Shown here: positions 46,451-55,725 of the stretch, piece after piece
Layout: each line of letters starts with the position of its first letter
Position numbering within the stretch: the first letter of the stretch is position 1
Translations under genes and position numbers: made by a program
Assembly: GCF_001690985.1 (NCBI RefSeq)
Contig: NZ_MAJS01000023.1
Span: 19,431 to 83,430, forward strand
Direction of reading: 5' to 3'
Source: Aliivibrio sp. 1S175
Lineage (GTDB): Bacteria > Pseudomonadota > Gammaproteobacteria > Enterobacterales > Vibrionaceae
DNA: 64,000 nt
Notes under the pieces: model-generated
The model's input: only the letters and a program-made list of their open reading frames with translations
Databases searched by the model: none
What the model was told of the DNA's origin: nothing

Positions 46451-47824
46451 TTATTTAACGTTAACAGCCTTGTTAACTTCTACTGGAATTACAACGTCAT
46501 TCACTGTCGATGTTTCAACAATAGCCTTCTCGACAGAAGGATCTTCCACCTCAACTGGAACTACCTCAGTAGCCGTTAGCGCTTCAGCAACTGGCGTATC
46601 TTGAGTTGCAGTGTTCACTTCCTCAACAACTACCGCTTCCTTTTCTTTGTAAGAAGCAATGACACCATTCAAATTATTAATTAAATTATCATTTCTCTCA
46701 AGTTGCTGTGTTAATAGAAGTACTTGCTTTTGAGAATTAACACGATCTTCTGTTTGGTTTTCAACCGTGACTTCTAATGTTTTTATTTGAGCATTAAGCC
46801 CTTTAATCTTCGCTTCTAAGTCGGTTGTATTGTTAATATCATGCATCTGCTGTACTGCATTCAAAATTGAAGATGTTTGCGCTCTTAACGGCTCATCACG
46901 ATAATCATCACCGTTAATGGCTTGAGAAATAGATAACAACTTATTTTCTACTTCTAGAACAGATTGTTCAAACTCACCGTTCTTAACCGCTTTAAGTAAT
47001 TTAACTTCTGCTGCCATATTTTTAAGATGATCAAGCTGGAAGCGAGTTTTAGCAACTACATCAACAATTAAAGCTTTGTCACGGTTATTCGCTTGTACTG
47101 CTTTCTTTGTTTTATCTAGTTCAGCTTTCGTTTGACCATAGCTTATTGGCGCTATCGTTCTAAAACCTTTATTCGTTAATCCTACAAACTCTTTTTCCAA
47201 TGGCACTACGTGTATTTTTAACGTTGTTTCAATTTCAATCACTTTTGCTTGTGTTAAAAAAGAGGCTTGGCTAGTCTGAGCCTCAGCAATCCCCTCTTCA
47301 ATTACCGTAATAAATAACTCTCTGTATTGCTTATTTAAACTTAAAAAATCTTGCGGATAATACGTTTTTACATCGATTGAATTAAGATATGCCATTTGTG
47401 CAATAGCATCTGATAAAACAACATCCGCTGTTTCTTTATAATTTTTAAGTTTACTTAACGCCATATCGGCATCCGCGACTAAACTCATGTATTTAGCTGA
47501 ATAACTTCCAGAAGAAAACATTGAATATTCTTCATTGATTAAACTCGGTTCTTTCTCTATATCTGAAAATACATCCTTTGCGTCAATCCAATCTTCCATC
47601 ATATCTGTGTAAGTGGATTCAGAATAAACTTTGAAATTGTCTAAAGAATCAAACGTGACTTTATCTAATGCATACTGCTTTTGAAGAGCATCGAACGTGG
47701 TAGCCGATGCTACTGGTGCATTAGTTTCAATTGCAACAACTGCAGAACTCTCATCAGTACTTTGACAACCGATAACACCAACTAATGCAGAGGTAATCAC
47801 TGCCATTTTAAAAAACTGTTTCAT
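46451..47824 (-). CDS. Predicted lipoprotein with coiled coil
   Basis: 457 aa. A lipoprotein signal with lipobox VIGC (Cys20), then a helical protein with long heptad-like stretches (ADMALSKLKNYKETADVVLS, LEAKIKGLNAQIKTLEVTVE, LLTQQLERNDNLINNL) and an acidic, Val/Glu-rich C-terminus. No catalytic domain is visible. It would be lipid-anchored in the periplasm; the residue after Cys is Gln, which favours outer-membrane sorting. I do not recognise the family. Own promoter region and terminator. Confidence 0.72.
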   Translation of the reverse strand: MKQFFKMAVITSALVGVIGCQSTDESSAVVAIETNAPVASATTFDALQKQYALDKVTFDSLDNFKVYSESTYTDMMEDWIDAKDVFSDIEKEPSLINEEYSMFSSGSYSAKYMSLVADADMALSKLKNYKETADVVLSDAIAQMAYLNSIDVKTYYPQDFLSLNKQYRELFITVIEEGIAEAQTSQASFLTQAKVIEIETTLKIHVVPLEKEFVGLTNKGFRTIAPISYGQTKAELDKTKKAVQANNRDKALIVDVVAKTRFQLDHLKNMAAEVKLLKAVKNGEFEQSVLEVENKLLSISQAINGDDYRDEPLRAQTSSILNAVQQMHDINNTTDLEAKIKGLNAQIKTLEVTVENQTEDRVNSQKQVLLLTQQLERNDNLINNLNGVIASYKEKEAVVVEEVNTATQDTPVAEALTATEVVPVEVEDPSVEKAIVETSTVNDVVIPVEVNKAVNVK

Positions 47825-47956
47825 GCCGAACCTATAATAATTTTATTTGAATAGACAAGCGCTGTGCGCTCCTATCGATATTTTATTATAAAAATCAATT
47901 AAAAGCAGAATTTCTTACTAATGAATCACAATTAAAATTGACAACTGCACTGGCAT

Positions 47957-47990
47957 AAAAAAAGCCACTCAATATATGAGTGGCTTTTTT
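47957..47990. terminator. Terminator downstream of torR
   Basis: AAAAGCCACTCA and TGAGTGGCTTTT around a 5-base loop, with T-runs on both strands; serves torR on the minus strand. Confidence 0.92.
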
Positions 47991-48018
47991 AAAGATTAAA
48001 TATTGATACTAATAAATA

Positions 48019-48717
48019 TCAATCACCAGCAAACATATAACCTTCACCATGAACGGTAACAAATATTTGTGGGTTTTTTGGGTCCATTTCCATTTTTGCA
48101 CGCATTCTTCGAATAAGTACGTCAATGGTTCGATCATTTGGAGCATCGACTCGATGGCTTATCATATTCAAAATTCGTTCGCGTGATAGAACCGTATTAG
48201 GGTATGACGATAAGGCAACTAGTAACTCATACTCAGCTTTAGTTAACTTAACGGGTTCGCCATTATTTGATAACGCACGACGTTGAATATCAAATGTCCA
48301 TTCCCCAAAGCGAACTAGATTTGATTCATCTAATTCTATTGGTTCATGAACCAAAGACATACGCCAAAATAAATTCTTAACTCGAACTAATAATTCGCGT
48401 AATTCTACAGGCTTAGTGACATAGTCATCTGCACCCATTTCTAGACCAACGATTCGGTCAATACTATCTGTTCGTCCTGTAACGAGAATAATACCAATGT
48501 TAGATTGACTGCGCAGTTCGCGAGCCAATAATAAACCATCCTCTCCTGGTAGGTTTATATCAAGCATAATTAAATCAACTTTTTGTTCAGCCAAAACAGT
48601 TCGCATCTCTGCCCCTGTTTCAGCCTCGCTCACTTGATATCCCTCGGCTTCAAAGTAGCCTACAAGTTTAGAGCGAGTTACCACTTCGTCTTCAACAACT
48701 AAAATGTGATAGCTCAT
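48019..48717 (-). CDS. torR: TorR-type response regulator
   Basis: 232 aa, OmpR/PhoB class. Receiver: acidic VVEDE near residue 10, phospho-acceptor in IMLDINLPGEDGL (about Asp53), TGRT and conserved Lys in YVTKPVELRELLVRVKN. The C-terminal winged helix (KLTKAEYELLVALSSYPNTV, RTIDVLIRRMRAKM) follows. The stretch GLEMGADDYVTKPVELREL is almost the same as E. coli TorR, and torD lies directly divergent. TorR activates TMAO respiration genes after phosphorylation by TorS; no torS, torC or torA is in this window. Confidence 0.88.
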   Translation of the reverse strand: MSYHILVVEDEVVTRSKLVGYFEAEGYQVSEAETGAEMRTVLAEQKVDLIMLDINLPGEDGLLLARELRSQSNIGIILVTGRTDSIDRIVGLEMGADDYVTKPVELRELLVRVKNLFWRMSLVHEPIELDESNLVRFGEWTFDIQRRALSNNGEPVKLTKAEYELLVALSSYPNTVLSRERILNMISHRVDAPNDRTIDVLIRRMRAKMEMDPKNPQIFVTVHGEGYMFAGD

Positions 48718-48759
48718 AATATTCTCTTTAATGGTTATTTAGATAGTTCTTATCTTATT

Positions 48760-48769
48760 CTATTCATAT
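48760..48769. promoter_or_regulatory. Tor box-like site
   Basis: CTATTCATAT matches the E. coli TorR box CTGTTCATAT at nine of ten positions. A weaker match, CTTTTCATAC, is at 48898-48907, about 45 bases before torD, near a TACAAT -10 (48916-48921). Both lie between torR and torD. Confidence 0.5.
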
Positions 48770-48951
48770 TTTGTAATAATGCCAACTCTCAATTGATATT
48801 TCTATTGTTTAATTGATTCAAAACAATTATTAACAAAAACGGTTTATTTAATTTTTACACATATCCTTATACAGCCTGTTAATGATAGGTGCTATTCCTT
48901 TTCATACTTATCCAGTACAATTCTTAAATAAATTTCTTGGAGCAAAAATAC

Positions 48952-49599
48952 ATGAACGAATTAACTGAATTTAACAAACAACGTGCTGAAATTTACTGGT
49001 GGCTATCTAGCTTATTAGCAAGTGAATTAACAACTGAGCAACTAGAGCAATACAATAGCTTTGAGGTACGTACCTTTTTATCTGATTTAGGAAAAACACC
49101 TGAATTAACAGATACAATCAACGCGTTAATTGAAAAGTTAAATCAACTTCAAACTCGTGACGATGCACAGTTAGAGCTATCTGCTGATTTCTGTACCGCT
49201 TTTTTAGGTTCAGATAAAAACAGTGCCCTTCCTTATGCTTCTATATATTTAGATAAATCAGGTCTTCTTAATGCAAAACCTGCTCAAGATATGCGTGAAT
49301 TATTAGCTAAATACAATATAGCTCAAAAGTCTGAGTTCAACGAACCTGCAGATCATATCGCTATTGAATTAGATTTTCTTGGAAATTTAATTCTAATGAC
49401 AAATCAAAAAACATCTGAAGAAGAATTTGAAGAATATATGAATGCCCAATTGTCATTCATCAATGCTCAACTTTTGTCTTGGACACCTAAATTCAACCAT
49501 ATTTGTAAAGAAAGAGATGACTTCGGTTTTTATGCTGCAGTAACCTCGTTTCTTGTAACCTTTCTACAACTTGACGTTACTTTTCTTACAGGTGAGTAA
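48952..49599 (+). CDS. torD: TorD chaperone
   Basis: 215 aa from the ATG at 48952 (TTGGAG nine bases upstream), rather than the open frame's earlier TTG. All-helical TorD/DmsD fold ([77 protein letters not shown]). TorD binds the Tat signal of the TMAO reductase TorA and helps insert the molybdenum cofactor. No torA is adjacent, so it may serve a reductase encoded elsewhere. Divergent from torR. Confidence 0.92.
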   Translation: MNELTEFNKQRAEIYWWLSSLLASELTTEQLEQYNSFEVRTFLSDLGKTPELTDTINALIEKLNQLQTRDDAQLELSADFCTAFLGSDKNSALPYASIYLDKSGLLNAKPAQDMRELLAKYNIAQKSEFNEPADHIAIELDFLGNLILMTNQKTSEEEFEEYMNAQLSFINAQLLSWTPKFNHICKERDDFGFYAAVTSFLVTFLQLDVTFLTGE

Positions 49600-49703
49600 T
49601 TAATGACTTCGTATGTTGATACAATATCTTTACAGTCATGTGATATAAATCAAATCGCTAACAAAATTTACTAAATCAATAATTGTTTGCACTATGCTTT
49701 ATC

Positions 49704-49731
49704 TATAAAATGTGAGCGCAAACGATAAAAT
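49704..49731 (+). promoter_or_regulatory. Possible purR promoter with PurR box
   Basis: TATAAA at 49704-49709 is followed by GCGCAAACGATAAAAT (49716-49731), which contains the perfect half-site CGCAAACG and matches ten of sixteen positions of the PurR operator. This would allow autorepression, as in E. coli. The -35 is weak. Confidence 0.5.
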
Positions 49732-49744
49732 CGAACATTAAATG

Positions 49745-49770
49745 AAAACCGCATTTTTAGCGGTTTTTTT
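49745..49770 (+). terminator. Intrinsic terminator between torD and purR
   Basis: AAAACCGC-ATTTTTA-GCGGTTTT with a T-run. Most simply it ends torD, but it lies downstream of the candidate purR promoter, so it may attenuate purR. Confidence 0.85.
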
Positions 49771-49782
49771 CATTTATAACCA

Positions 49783-49847
49783 GGGCCTATTTATCTTCCA
49801 TCATACCAAGACAAAACTCTCTATTTTGTTGGAACATAAATAGCCCC
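49783..49847 (+). promoter_or_regulatory. Structured 5' leader of purR
   Basis: Outer stem GGGCCTATTTAT (49783-49794) pairs with ATAAATAG-CCCC (49836-49847); inside it CCA-AG-ACAAAA pairs with TTTTGTTGG around a 7-base loop. The nested hairpin ends 26 bases before the purR ATG. No known riboswitch family fits. Confidence 0.5.
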
Positions 49848-49873
49848 TTATTTTACCTATTTAAGGCTTTTAT

Positions 49874-50881
49874 ATGGCTACTATTAAAGACGTTGCAAGA
49901 ATTGCTGCGGTTTCTACCACCACTGTTTCTCATGTGATTAACAAAACTCGCTTTGTTGCAGAAGCAACTCAAAAGCGCGTATGGGAAGCAGTTGAAGAGT
50001 TAAACTATGCCCCTAGTGCGGTTGCTCGTAGTTTAAAGTGCAATACGACACGTACTATTGGCATGCTAGTAACTCAATCATTTAACCCATTTTTTGCTGA
50101 AGTAATGCACGGGGTTGAAAATTACTGCTACAAACAAGGTTACACACTATTTATGTGTAACACTGAAGGCGATTTAGATAAACAAAAACATTACCTTCGT
50201 ATGCTTTCTGAAAAACGAGTAGATGGCTTATTGGTTATGTGTTCAGACCTTAATGAGCAGTTATTAGCGTTACTTGAAAAAAATACAGAATTACCAATGG
50301 TTATTATGGACTGGGGCCCAGACAGCCCTCGCACAGATAAGATCATTGATAACTCTGAAAAAGGTGGCTATTTAGCAACAAAACATTTAATTGAAAATGG
50401 TCATACTCAAATTGCTTGTATTACAGGCCAAGCGGACAAAACTACGTGTAAAGAACGTGTTCATGGTTTTCAACGTGCTCATGAAGAAGCTAACTTACCA
50501 TTTAAATCAGAATGGATCTTAGAAGGTGATTTTGAATGTGCTTCTGCATCAAAAGCCGTTGATAAATTATTAGCTATGGAAGTACGTCCTACGGCTTTAT
50601 TTTGTTTTAACGATATTATGGCTCTGGCTGCAATCAGTCGAATTAAGCAATCTGGTTTACGAGTTCCTGAAGATATTTCTATTATTGGCTACGATAATAT
50701 AGAACTTTCAGCTTACTTTTCACCACCGCTAACGACGATCCATCAGCCTAAACGCCGAGTAGGTAAAACCGCTGTCGAAATCTTATTGGAACGCATTAAA
50801 GATAAGCACCACGAACGTCGTGTTTTTGAAATGCAACCCGAGGTGGTATCTCGAAGCAGTGTCTTAGATCGTACTAAATAG
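49874..50881 (+). CDS. purR: Purine repressor
   Basis: 335 aa LacI-family regulator. The DNA-binding headpiece ([40 protein letters not shown]) is nearly the same as E. coli PurR, including the hinge helix PSAVARSLK. The effector domain follows with MDWG and [24 protein letters not shown] family motifs ([35 protein letters not shown]). PurR with hypoxanthine or guanine represses purine biosynthesis. AAGG lies eight bases before the ATG. Single gene after a structured leader. Confidence 0.94.
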   Translation: MATIKDVARIAAVSTTTVSHVINKTRFVAEATQKRVWEAVEELNYAPSAVARSLKCNTTRTIGMLVTQSFNPFFAEVMHGVENYCYKQGYTLFMCNTEGDLDKQKHYLRMLSEKRVDGLLVMCSDLNEQLLALLEKNTELPMVIMDWGPDSPRTDKIIDNSEKGGYLATKHLIENGHTQIACITGQADKTTCKERVHGFQRAHEEANLPFKSEWILEGDFECASASKAVDKLLAMEVRPTALFCFNDIMALAAISRIKQSGLRVPEDISIIGYDNIELSAYFSPPLTTIHQPKRRVGKTAVEILLERIKDKHHERRVFEMQPEVVSRSSVLDRTK

Positions 50882-51035
50882 CGGTTATTTTCTTTGCCAT
50901 AAATGAGGGTTGGTTCAAATAATATCTAAAACTTGAACCAACTTAACAAAAATAAAAATAAATTTTTTGAAGCAAGATCACACTATACTTAATTCCGCAA
51001 TAACTACCTTTATTGATTGCTATATCATCAACGAA

Positions 51036-51126
51036 GTCACGAACAGGGCAAACTGTGCGAAAGTGCAGGACGCAAAGCCTCCGGCCTACGTATTGAAAAA
51101 TATAAGGTAGCGGGGTTGCCGATGGT
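51036..51126 (+). promoter_or_regulatory. c-di-GMP-I (GEMM) riboswitch aptamer
   Basis: The conserved GEMM-I core is plain: TCACGAACAGGGCAAACTG, GCGAAAGTGC with its GAAA tetraloop, GGACGCAAAGCCTCCGGCCT, then AAGGTAGCGGGGTTGCCGATGG. It ends about 124 bases before a TfoX-family gene, as in the Vc2 riboswitch of Vibrio cholerae tfoY. Binding of c-di-GMP should change expression of that gene. The GGDEF gene at 52088 is downstream of tfoY but separated by a terminator. Confidence 0.96.
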
Positions 51127-51198
51127 AAGTAATCTCTCTGGTATTGTTAATTTTCACTTTAAAATAACAATGCCTTATTTTGAACTTGCTACTATTTC

Positions 51199-51239
51199 CT
51201 CGGGCTCAGTTGTTTAGTGACGTAGACTTACTAACCGAG
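51199..51239 (+). promoter_or_regulatory. Hairpin over the tfoY ribosome-binding region
   Basis: CTCGG (51199-51203) can pair with CCGAG (51235-51239) and TTAGT (51214-51218) with ACTAA (51230-51234), which directly precedes it. CCGAGA is the only ribosome-binding-like motif before the ATG at 51250, so this stem could be the riboswitch expression platform. Inference from complementarity only. Confidence 0.45.
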
Positions 51240-51249
51240 AATTATTGCA

Positions 51250-51837
51250 ATGGATAAACCAGTACTAAAAGAATCACTTCGATTACTGTCATCTTTAGGC
51301 ACTATCACTTCACGCTCAATGTTTGGTGGTTTTGGCATTTTTATTGATAGCACCATGTTTGCTCTTGTTGTTCAAGACAAGCTGCATTTGAGAGCGAGTA
51401 GTGAAACTATCAACTTATTTAAAGAGCAAGGGTTTGAACCTTATGTTTATAAAAAACGTGGTTTTCCTGTTGTCACTAAGTATTTTGCAATTTCAACTCA
51501 TTGTTGGGAAGATCCTGACTCTATCTTAATTCAAGCGATTACTGCTTTAGATGTCGCTAAAAATGATAAAGAAAAACAACAGGCCGCAGGCCCATCACGT
51601 ATTAAAGATTTACCAAATCTCAGATTAGCTACGGAAAGAATGCTTAAAAAAGCAGGAATTAATACCGTGGATGAATTACGTGACACCGGCTCTGTAAATG
51701 CCTATAAAGCGATTCAACAGACACACTCAAGTAGTGTAAGTGATGAATTACTTTGGTCTCTTGAAGGAGCGATTAAAGGTACGCATTGGTCTGTTGTTTC
51801 AGCTGAAACACGAAGTGAATTAAGAAAACTATTATAA
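51250..51837 (+). CDS. tfoY: TfoX-family regulator TfoY
   Basis: 195 aa with both TfoX domains: N-terminal ([34 protein letters not shown]) and C-terminal ([54 protein letters not shown]). Vibrios carry two homologues; TfoX governs competence with chitin, and TfoY governs motility and type VI secretion under c-di-GMP control. The GEMM riboswitch in front marks this one as TfoY. Own terminator. Confidence 0.92.
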   Translation: MDKPVLKESLRLLSSLGTITSRSMFGGFGIFIDSTMFALVVQDKLHLRASSETINLFKEQGFEPYVYKKRGFPVVTKYFAISTHCWEDPDSILIQAITALDVAKNDKEKQQAAGPSRIKDLPNLRLATERMLKKAGINTVDELRDTGSVNAYKAIQQTHSSSVSDELLWSLEGAIKGTHWSVVSAETRSELRKLL

Positions 51838-51846
51838 TAAATATAT

Positions 51847-51900
51847 ACGCCTTAATCTTATTTGCTATCTAAAAAATATAGATTAAGGCGTTATTTTCTT
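51847..51900 (+). terminator. Terminator of tfoY
   Basis: ACGCCTTAATCT (51847-51858) pairs with AGATTAAGGCGT (51880-51891), then TATTTTCTTT. Confidence 0.88.
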
Positions 51901-52087
51901 TGATATCCTACCTTTCACATCTCATCCAATCGTTATTATCATTCATTTAGTTAAAAAGCGATAATCCTCCACGTTTTACATCTTCACGACAATAATCGCT
52001 GTTAGTTTATATCACTATCAGTTAATCTCACCCCCAATATATGGAATAAAAAACTGTTAAACAGTTCACGTTTTACAAGGTGCATGG

Positions 52088-53767
52088 ATGAAAAAAAATA
52101 CCATTAGCAAAAAATGGCTTTATTTACCTATAATATCAACGATATTAACGATAACGCTTGGTTTATTTGTATTCAATTCAACACTGTCAAACTGGCTTGA
52201 ACATAAGGTAGAAGGCAGCTTATCTGAAGAAATAACTCGTCTTATTAAAGACATTAACGACGATAATATTTCTTTTACCGATTTAAAATCATTAGATGTT
52301 TACATAAAAACGAAACTAGTGATTGCCAAAGAAGATCATATAACATTAATTACATCTGACGGAACCCCGATTGCCGATAGTGATATTTCTTTAAGTTCTG
52401 TTTTACAACTTGAAAATCATCTAAACAGACAAGAGATCGTCAACGCTCAAAACTTTGGGTATGGCACTTCGACTCGCTTTAGTACATCTCGCTTTAAAAA
52501 CTTACTGTATTCAGCAAAATCATTCGAATATCAAGGTTCTACGTACATCCTTAGAGCAGCTACGCCATTAACTCGCATTGATGCAATGGTGGAAGAGTTG
52601 ATGAATATTTTAATTATTTTAATGAGTATTAATATCGTACTTGTTATCGCTTCGTCCCTACTAAGTAATAAACTGATTCAACAACAAGTTCAAAATGAGC
52701 AAGACTTACAAGAAGAGCGTATTGAACAACGAACTCAAGAAATAGAACTCTTACATCGCCTTGCAACTATGCTGGCAGCCTGTAATTCAATTAATGAAGC
52801 TCAAATGGTGGTAGAGGATATCCTCCCTAGAATTTTAGGGGATGTGAACGGTGTTGTATCCTTAATGCGTTCCTCTAGAAATCAGTTACTAGTAAAGCTT
52901 GATTGGGGTGGCGCGTGGCCTGGCAGTAAAACTTACGCACCTGAAGAGTGCTGGGCATTACGTAAAGGTAAATTCCATTTCGCTAATGATAAATACACAA
53001 CGTTACCTTGTTCTCATATGTCAGCGACAGGCATTGATCAAACCCTCTGCATTCCGTTAACTGCGCATGGCAACACCATTGGTATGATGCACATCTATTT
53101 AGGTAATACAGATAATTTAGATGACAATGTTAAGAAACTTGCTTTTACCGTTGCCGAGCACTTAGGCCTTGCTTTAGCCAATTTAAACTTACAAGAAAAA
53201 TTGAGGGAGCAGGCAATAAGTGATCCTTTAACTGGTTTATATAATCGTCGCTATTACGAAGAAACAATTAATCAAGAAATTATGCGTGCTCAGCGACACA
53301 AACAAGAAATGTCGATCCTAATGCTAGATCTTGACCACTTTAAACGTTTCAATGATAACTACGGTCATGATGCAGGGGATTATGTACTCAAAACTATCGG
53401 CTCATTACTGCTTAATATCATGCGTGGTGAAGATACAGTCTGTCGCTTAGGAGGAGAAGAATTAGCTATTATCTTACCCAATACAGGTGCAGAAGGTGCA
53501 TTACATGTCGCTAATGAGTTATGTAAATCGGTTAGTGATCTTCACCTTGCAATTAAAGACCTATCATTAGGAAAATTAAGCGTTTCCATTGGTATTGCGA
53601 CTTATCCCAAAAATGGGCTCCAATCTGAAGATATAACTAAGTTAGCGGATATTGCTCTTTATGAAGCAAAAGGCCGAGGCCGAGATCAAGCCTGCCATTA
53701 CGACGAACTTATTCAATCTCCAGACGTTGCTGAAATCACCGAAGATACACTTATAATCAATACTTAA
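52088..53767 (+). CDS. Diguanylate cyclase with periplasmic and GAF domains
   Basis: 559 aa. Membrane segment (about 10-30), periplasmic sensor domain (30-165), second membrane segment (IILMSINIVLVIASSLL), a coiled coil (QDLQEERIEQRTQEIELLHR), a GAF-like domain (about 225-375) and a C-terminal GGDEF domain (DPLTGLYNRRYYEETIN, MLDLDHFKRFNDNYGHDAGD). Active site GGEEL at about 455-459, with Leu for Phe, a variant seen in active enzymes. The I-site RGED is intact, so feedback by c-di-GMP is expected. AAGG precedes the ATG. Monocistronic. Confidence 0.9.
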   Translation: MKKNTISKKWLYLPIISTILTITLGLFVFNSTLSNWLEHKVEGSLSEEITRLIKDINDDNISFTDLKSLDVYIKTKLVIAKEDHITLITSDGTPIADSDISLSSVLQLENHLNRQEIVNAQNFGYGTSTRFSTSRFKNLLYSAKSFEYQGSTYILRAATPLTRIDAMVEELMNILIILMSINIVLVIASSLLSNKLIQQQVQNEQDLQEERIEQRTQEIELLHRLATMLAACNSINEAQMVVEDILPRILGDVNGVVSLMRSSRNQLLVKLDWGGAWPGSKTYAPEECWALRKGKFHFANDKYTTLPCSHMSATGIDQTLCIPLTAHGNTIGMMHIYLGNTDNLDDNVKKLAFTVAEHLGLALANLNLQEKLREQAISDPLTGLYNRRYYEETINQEIMRAQRHKQEMSILMLDLDHFKRFNDNYGHDAGDYVLKTIGSLLLNIMRGEDTVCRLGGEELAIILPNTGAEGALHVANELCKSVSDLHLAIKDLSLGKLSVSIGIATYPKNGLQSEDITKLADIALYEAKGRGRDQACHYDELIQSPDVAEITEDTLIINT

Positions 53768-53787
53768 CACATACTGAACGGATGAGC

Positions 53788-54528
53788 CTAATCAACAGGC
53801 TCATCCTCATCAACCTGCATCATAAAATCAGTGACCCAACCAATTAATAAAATCATTAACCACGAAACCATAATGGAAGTAGGCACTTCAAATTTTGGCG
53901 ATATTATTAGTGTACTAAAGCCAATAACAGGTAAAAGCCAAGACATCATTGGTAGCCAATCACGATACTTAGACCGGCTAACACTCTGTAAACACACAAT
54001 CAATCCAGTAATTGATAAGGCAACAAGCGCAGCATGCTGTAACCCTCCTATCCATAAAGGGATCACTAATACTAAAGGCCACCAAGCATTTCTATTTACT
54101 GGCTTCCAACTTCTTGCTGCAACCCACACCAGCACAACACTTAAAATTTGAAGAAAGGTTGAATACGCACTACCATTTAATTTACCTTCGTACTGTAATG
54201 CCATAATTCCAGCTTCCATTGCAATAACAACTGAAACTATAAATACAACTAGATGAATACTTTTACGCCGAGAAAAAACAACCATCAATACAGGGAACAA
54301 TGTCCAAACTGCAATTGAAAGTGATAAAGGTTGAGAGTCCAAAGTTAAACCAAATAATGACATTCCAACGAGCAATACCCACGTTGCGACTCCGCCTTGC
54401 GGGATCAACCAAAGCATCGGAATGGCTAAAGCAAGTAAAGGTAACTGCCCGCCACTGATACCGAATGCCAAGACACCGATGACAACAAGTATAAAACTTA
54501 ATAAAATTGATAACACAGCTAATAACAT
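53788..54528 (-). CDS. Polytopic membrane protein of unknown function
   Basis: 246 aa from the ATG at 54528, which has AAGGAGG seven bases upstream; a GTG lies just before it. About eight hydrophobic segments (LAVLSILLSFILVVIGVLAF, PLLALAIPMLWLIPQGG, VFIVSVVIAMEAGIMAL, WWPLVLVIPLWIGGL, MVSWLMILLIGWVTDFMM) and a short acidic C-terminus. I do not recognise a family or motif. Convergent with the GGDEF gene, with a 20-base gap. Confidence 0.65.
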   Translation of the reverse strand: MLLAVLSILLSFILVVIGVLAFGISGGQLPLLALAIPMLWLIPQGGVATWVLLVGMSLFGLTLDSQPLSLSIAVWTLFPVLMVVFSRRKSIHLVVFIVSVVIAMEAGIMALQYEGKLNGSAYSTFLQILSVVLVWVAARSWKPVNRNAWWPLVLVIPLWIGGLQHAALVALSITGLIVCLQSVSRSKYRDWLPMMSWLLPVIGFSTLIISPKFEVPTSIMVSWLMILLIGWVTDFMMQVDEDEPVD

Positions 54529-54643
54529 CACTTTCCCTCCTTGGTATAGAGTTGTTTACTTTGTTACAATTTAAGTTTAGTGGCAATCACCCGCTTTATC
54601 ACTGACCAACCTCTCTAATTTCTAAAATAAGGTAGTTAATCTA

Positions 54644-54946
54644 ATGGATGAGTTTATTCATTGTATCTATTTAAATTTATTTTATGTCCCAAAAGGAAAG
54701 TTGATCACTTATGGCCAGCTTGCCGCACTAGCAGGGTTTCCTAAGCATTCACGTCATGTTGGAAAAGTTTTATCTCAATTACCTAAAGACAGTAAACTAC
54801 CTTGGCATAGAGTCGTAAACTCTCAGGGGAAAATTTCGTTACAAGGGGAAGGATTTGAAACTCAAAAAAAGAAACTAGAGAACGAAGGTATTGTAATTCG
54901 TGACGATGGTAAAATTCTACATTTCAAACAAGTAGTCATGCACTAA
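54644..54946 (+). CDS. ybaZ: Alkyltransferase-like protein (eAtl)
   Basis: 100 aa, equal to E. coli YbaZ/Atl in size. It has the DNA-binding helix of the MGMT family (GKLITYGQLAALAGFPKHSR, HVGKVLSQLP) and the motif PWHRVVN, where MGMT has PCHRV: the alkyl-accepting Cys is Trp. Atl proteins bind O6-alkylguanine and hand it to nucleotide excision repair without transferring the alkyl group. Lies beside ybaY and tesB as in E. coli. Confidence 0.93.
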   Translation: MDEFIHCIYLNLFYVPKGKLITYGQLAALAGFPKHSRHVGKVLSQLPKDSKLPWHRVVNSQGKISLQGEGFETQKKKLENEGIVIRDDGKILHFKQVVMH

Positions 54947-54980
54947 GCATAACTACCCATCGAGAGTGATTTAGTCAATA

Positions 54981-55493
54981 TTATTGACGTACACCTTTAA
55001 GCAATAACTCTTGTTGCATTGTTTTTGCTTCATCAGTGATCACGGCATAATTTGTATCAGTGGTAAATCGTAATTTACCATCAATTGTAATCGTAGCTCG
55101 AACAGAGTAACGATGATTTGGCTGAATATCTGCAGTTTTGAATTCTAAAGAGTAATCAAATGGAGATGATTTTTCACCCGCTTCAAATGTTTCTTCTGTG
55201 ATGGTTTTTGATGGTGCATCAGCCAAAGAAACATCTGATAACGTTACCGTAATAATTGCGTTTTCAGGTAGAGCAATACGCTCACGGTAGCCAACACTGC
55301 CCGTCACTACTTGCGTTTCAGCAACGTCAATAACTTCTGTATTTGATACGTCGCTTTGAGCTGTCTCTTCTTGTACAACTTGTACAGCAACGTCTTGTTT
55401 CACTGTTTCTTTTTCAGTTTGATCCGTTGAATTACAACCAACCATTGTGATCCCTGTAGCCACAGATAACGCCACTAATAATGATTTTTTCAT
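54981..55493 (-). CDS. ybaY: YbaY-type lipoprotein
   Basis: 170 aa. Lipobox TMVGC (Cys20). The C-terminal domain (about 65-165) matches E. coli YbaY of the YscW/type III secretion lipoprotein chaperone family: VGYRERIALPENAIITVTLS, DVSLADAPSKTITEE, FDYSLEFKTADIQPNHRYSV, RATITIDGKLRFTTDTNYAV. An acidic linker (EETAQSDVSNTEVIDVAE) joins it to the membrane. Role unknown. Confidence 0.9.
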   Translation of the reverse strand: MKKSLLVALSVATGITMVGCNSTDQTEKETVKQDVAVQVVQEETAQSDVSNTEVIDVAETQVVTGSVGYRERIALPENAIITVTLSDVSLADAPSKTITEETFEAGEKSSPFDYSLEFKTADIQPNHRYSVRATITIDGKLRFTTDTNYAVITDEAKTMQQELLLKGVRQ

Positions 55494-55725
55494 TTTATTC
55501 TCTCTTTATTTATATATTCTGATAAAAACAACATAAATATAAACCTAATATATTGAGCTGTCTTGTTATCAGCTTCATCTTTGACAGAAAACTAACTCAA
55601 TTACAGTAAAATAACACGGTCTTGATGTTATTTTGCCCCAATTAACATCCTGTTTAACTTATTGAACTCAACCTGAATCTACCTCACAATAGAGTAATAA
55701 CGTCATAAGTACTTAAGGCACAAAA

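Noticed and set aside
51017..51217. Open frame of 66 codons
   Set aside because: It lies across the GEMM riboswitch and its downstream leader; the RNA motif explains the sequence.
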